64,000 bases of DNA from Gallionella sp. (GTDB taxonomy: Bacteria; Pseudomonadota; Gammaproteobacteria; Burkholderiales; Gallionellaceae): the NCBI GenBank assembly GCA_028687335.1, contig JAQUAI010000012.1:1-64000 (forward strand). The letters run 5' to 3'. This document shows positions 61,830 to 64,000 of this stretch, one piece after another. Numbering within the stretch: the first letter of the stretch is position 1; every line of letters begins with the position of its first letter. Under the pieces are notes generated by a model. It made no database searches. It had not been told where the DNA came from and saw only the letters and a program-made list of their open reading frames with translations. The translations under genes and the position numbers were made by a program.

Positions 61830-62657
61830 ATGGCACTGATTAAGCTAAAACCAACTACTCCTGGCCAGCGCGCGGTATTGCGTGTGGTCAATCCTGATCT
61901 GCATAAGGGCAAGCCGATTGCCTCGCTTATCGAAAAGAAAAGCAAAACAGCAGGTCGTAATAATAATGGTCATATCACGACTCGTCACATGGGTGGCGGT
62001 CACAAGCAGCACTATCGCTTGGTTGACTTTAAGCGCAATAAAGATGGCATTCCTGCGACTGTTGAGCGTCTTGAGTACGATCCGAATCGCAGTGCAAATC
62101 TGGCCTTGTTGTGCTACGTCGATGGTGAGCGTCGTTACATCATCGCGCCAAAAGGCGTGTCTGCTGGAGCTACGCTGGTAAGCGGCTCTGAGGCTCCGAT
62201 CAAGCCGGGTAATGCGTTGCCATTGCGCAATATTCCAGTCGGCTCGACCATTCATTGCATCGAAATGTTGCCAGGCAAGGGGGCGCAGCTCGCTCGTTCT
62301 GCGGGGACTTCTGTGCAGTTATTGGCGCGCGAAGGTAGTTATGCGCAGTTGCGTTTGCGTTCCGGCGAAATTCGCAAGGTGCACATTGATTGCAAGGCGA
62401 CGCTTGGTGAAGTGGGTAACTCTGAGCACAGCCTGCGCTCAATTGGTAAGGCTGGTGCGATGCGTTGGCGTGGTGTTCGTCCTACCGTTCGTGGTGTGGT
62501 AATGAACCCAGTTGATCACCCGCACGGTGGTGGTGAAGGTAAAACTGCAGCTGGTCGTCATCCGGTCAGTCCGTGGGGTGTGCCAGCTAAGGGCTTCCGC
62601 ACACGTCGTAACAAGCGCACCAGCGGCATGATTGTTCGCCGCCGCTTCCAGGTTTAA
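61830..62657 (+). CDS. rplB: 50S ribosomal protein L2
   Basis: 275 residues. It is needed for subunit joining and peptidyl transfer. The conserved [19 protein letters not shown] and the C-terminal [18 protein letters not shown] with its essential histidine are intact. Confidence 0.98.
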   Translation: MALIKLKPTTPGQRAVLRVVNPDLHKGKPIASLIEKKSKTAGRNNNGHITTRHMGGGHKQHYRLVDFKRNKDGIPATVERLEYDPNRSANLALLCYVDGERRYIIAPKGVSAGATLVSGSEAPIKPGNALPLRNIPVGSTIHCIEMLPGKGAQLARSAGTSVQLLAREGSYAQLRLRSGEIRKVHIDCKATLGEVGNSEHSLRSIGKAGAMRWRGVRPTVRGVVMNPVDHPHGGGEGKTAAGRHPVSPWGVPAKGFRTRRNKRTSGMIVRRRFQV

Positions 62658-62670
62658 GGGGTAAGTAAAT

Positions 62671-62949
62671 ATGGCACGTTCAATTAAAAAAGGTCCATTT
62701 GTTGATGCCCACTTGCTCAAGAAAATTGAGACGGTACGAGCAACTAATGACAAGCGTCCTGTGAAGACATGGTCTCGCCGTTCTACGGTGTTGCCTGAGT
62801 TTGTAGGGCTGACAATCGCTGTACACAACGGTAAGCAGCATATTCCGGTGTACGTATCTGAGAACATGGTGGGCCACAAGCTGGGTGAGTTTTCCCTGAC
62901 GCGCACCTTTAAAGGTCATGCTGCTGATAAAAAAGCAGCTAAGAAATAA
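62671..62949 (+). CDS. rpsS: 30S ribosomal protein S19
   Basis: 92 residues; [18 protein letters not shown] and the C-terminal [16 protein letters not shown] are typical. It binds the 30S head with S13. Confidence 0.98.
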   Translation: MARSIKKGPFVDAHLLKKIETVRATNDKRPVKTWSRRSTVLPEFVGLTIAVHNGKQHIPVYVSENMVGHKLGEFSLTRTFKGHAADKKAAKK

Positions 62950-62955
62950 GGGGGC

Positions 62956-63291
62956 ATGATGACTACAACTACAGCAGTTGCAAAAAATATTCATCTCTCC
63001 GCGCAAAAGGGGCGTCTGGTTGCCGATCAGATTCGTGGTTTGCCGGTTGCTCAAGCGTTGAACATCTTGGCTTTTAGTCCGAAAAAAGGTGCCGGTATTA
63101 TTAAAAAGGCGCTGGATTCCGCAATTGCCAATGCAGAGCATAACGATGGTGCCGATATTGATGAGTTGAAGGTTGTGACTATCTATGTTGACAAAGCGTC
63201 TTCGCTCAAGCGTTTCAGTGCGCGCGCCAAGGGTCGTGGCAATCGCATCGAAAAGCAAACATGCCACATTACGGTCAGCGTCGGGAGCTAA
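62956..63291 (+). CDS. rplV: 50S ribosomal protein L22
   Basis: 111 residues, possibly starting at the second ATG (62959). It contacts the exit tunnel; the beta-hairpin tip near [17 protein letters not shown] is where macrolide-resistance changes occur and looks wild type. Confidence 0.97.
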   Translation: MMTTTTAVAKNIHLSAQKGRLVADQIRGLPVAQALNILAFSPKKGAGIIKKALDSAIANAEHNDGADIDELKVVTIYVDKASSLKRFSARAKGRGNRIEKQTCHITVSVGS

Positions 63292-63300
63292 GGGTAGATT

Positions 63301-64000
63301 ATGGGACAGAAAATTCATCCAACCGGTTTCCGGTTGAGCGTTCGTAAAAACTGGGATTCCAAATGGTATGCAAGCAGTGAAAACTTCTCTGCATTGTTGC
63401 TCAAAGATATTGAGATTCGTGCATTCCTGAAGAAAAAGCTGGCGACAGCAGGTGTATCCAAGGTTGTTATCGAGCGTCCAGCAAAGAGTGCAAAGGTAAC
63501 CATCTACACAGCCCGTCCTGGTATGGTGATCGGTAAAAAGGGCGAAGATATTGAGCTGTTGCGTGCTGAGCTGCGTAAGCGCATGGGGTTGCAATCTGTG
63601 GATCTGGCTATCGAAGAAGTTCGTAAGCCGGAAGTGGATGCGCAGTTGATTGCCGATAGTATCACCGCACAATTGGAAAAACGTATCATGTTCCGTCGTG
63701 CGATGAAGCGCGCGATGCAGAACGCGATGCGCTTGGGCGCTCAAGGTATCAAGATCATGAGTTCGGGTCGTCTGAATGGGATTGAGATTGCGCGTACTGA
63801 GTGGTATCGCGAAGGTCGCGTGCCATTGCACACATTGCGTGCTGATATCGACTACGGTACTTCAGAGGCTAAGACAACCTACGGCATTATCGGTGTCAAG
63901 GTGTGGGTTTTCAAGGGCGATGTCGGAACTCAGGATGCAGCGGTTGCCTCAGTCGCAGAGCCGGAAAAGAAAGTAAGAAAATCGGGAGCAAAGCATGCTA
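63301..64000 (+). CDS. rpsC: 30S ribosomal protein S3, runs off the window
   Basis: At least 233 residues are visible without a stop. [14 protein letters not shown], the KH-domain motif [14 protein letters not shown] and [17 protein letters not shown] identify S3. The C-terminal tail ([12 protein letters not shown]) is a charged extension. The reading frame continues past an ATG at 63995 preceded by GGGAG, which is probably the rplP start, so S3 and L16 should overlap. Confidence 0.97.
   Translation, partial: MGQKIHPTGFRLSVRKNWDSKWYASSENFSALLLKDIEIRAFLKKKLATAGVSKVVIERPAKSAKVTIYTARPGMVIGKKGEDIELLRAELRKRMGLQSVDLAIEEVRKPEVDAQLIADSITAQLEKRIMFRRAMKRAMQNAMRLGAQGIKIMSSGRLNGIEIARTEWYREGRVPLHTLRADIDYGTSEAKTTYGIIGVKVWVFKGDVGTQDAAVASVAEPEKKVRKSGAKHA
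63995..64000 (+). CDS. rplP: Possible start of rplP (L16)
   Basis: ATGCTA at the window edge has a good ribosome site (GGGAG) and begins Met-Leu as L16 does. rplP follows rpsC in the standard operon. Only two codons are visible. Confidence 0.4.

Noticed and set aside
62680-63831. 383-codon minus-strand open frame across rpsS, rplV and rpsC
   Set aside because: Spans three ribosomal protein genes in antisense; not a credible gene.

Overview
The window reads as chromosomal DNA of a betaproteobacterium, most likely of the Nitrosomonadales/Gallionellaceae type. This is inferred from gene content and order: nrdR-ribD-ribE-ribBA-ribH-nusB-thiL-pgpA, mlaFEDCB-murA-hisG(short form)-hisD, and tRNA(Tyr,Gly,Thr)-tuf-tRNA(Trp)-secE-nusG-rplKAJL-rpoBC-rpsLG-fusA-tuf-S10 operon. 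No rRNA gene, transposase, integrase, plasmid gene or CRISPR array was seen.

Layout. 1-8.3 kb: a PilZ-like protein behind a long inverted repeat, a serine esterase, a PAS protein overlapping a zinc-binding (CZB) chemoreceptor, the ribosome assembly factor DarP, the protease subunit PmbA and an exported LysM/FecR protein. 8.4-15.4 kb: glyA, then a riboflavin/NusB/thiamine/lipid operon; the RibBA C-terminal domain has lost its GTP cyclohydrolase II zinc site. 15.4-21.8 kb: an exported SNase-like nuclease, an ankyrin protein and a YchJ protein on the plus strand; then, on the minus strand, an MnmC with a decayed methyltransferase half, an EamA transporter, a one-cysteine DsrC/TusE-like sulfur carrier behind a possible IscR-type promoter, aquaporin Z and a YidB-like protein.

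21.8-35.4 kb: a minus-strand MSHA-like type IV pilus cluster. In transcription order it has a sigma-54 activator, MshM-like ATPase, MshL secretin, MshN-like TPR protein, MshE ATPase, MshG platform protein, a PilM/PilN-like protein, a PilO-like protein, a small exported protein, a large PilX-like protein with a coiled-coil insert, and a prepilin. The last two share a cysteine-containing module. This is the most distinctive part of the window, with no major pilin or prepilin peptidase inside it.

35.5-41.9 kb: the Mla lipid transport operon, then murA-hisG-hisD. 41.9 kb to the end: the transcription/translation supercluster, with a textbook promoter before the tRNA genes, two apparently identical tuf genes, an L10-type leader, an attenuator-like hairpin before rpoB, a promoter lying partly inside the 3' end of the second tuf for the S10 operon, and rpsC running off the edge.
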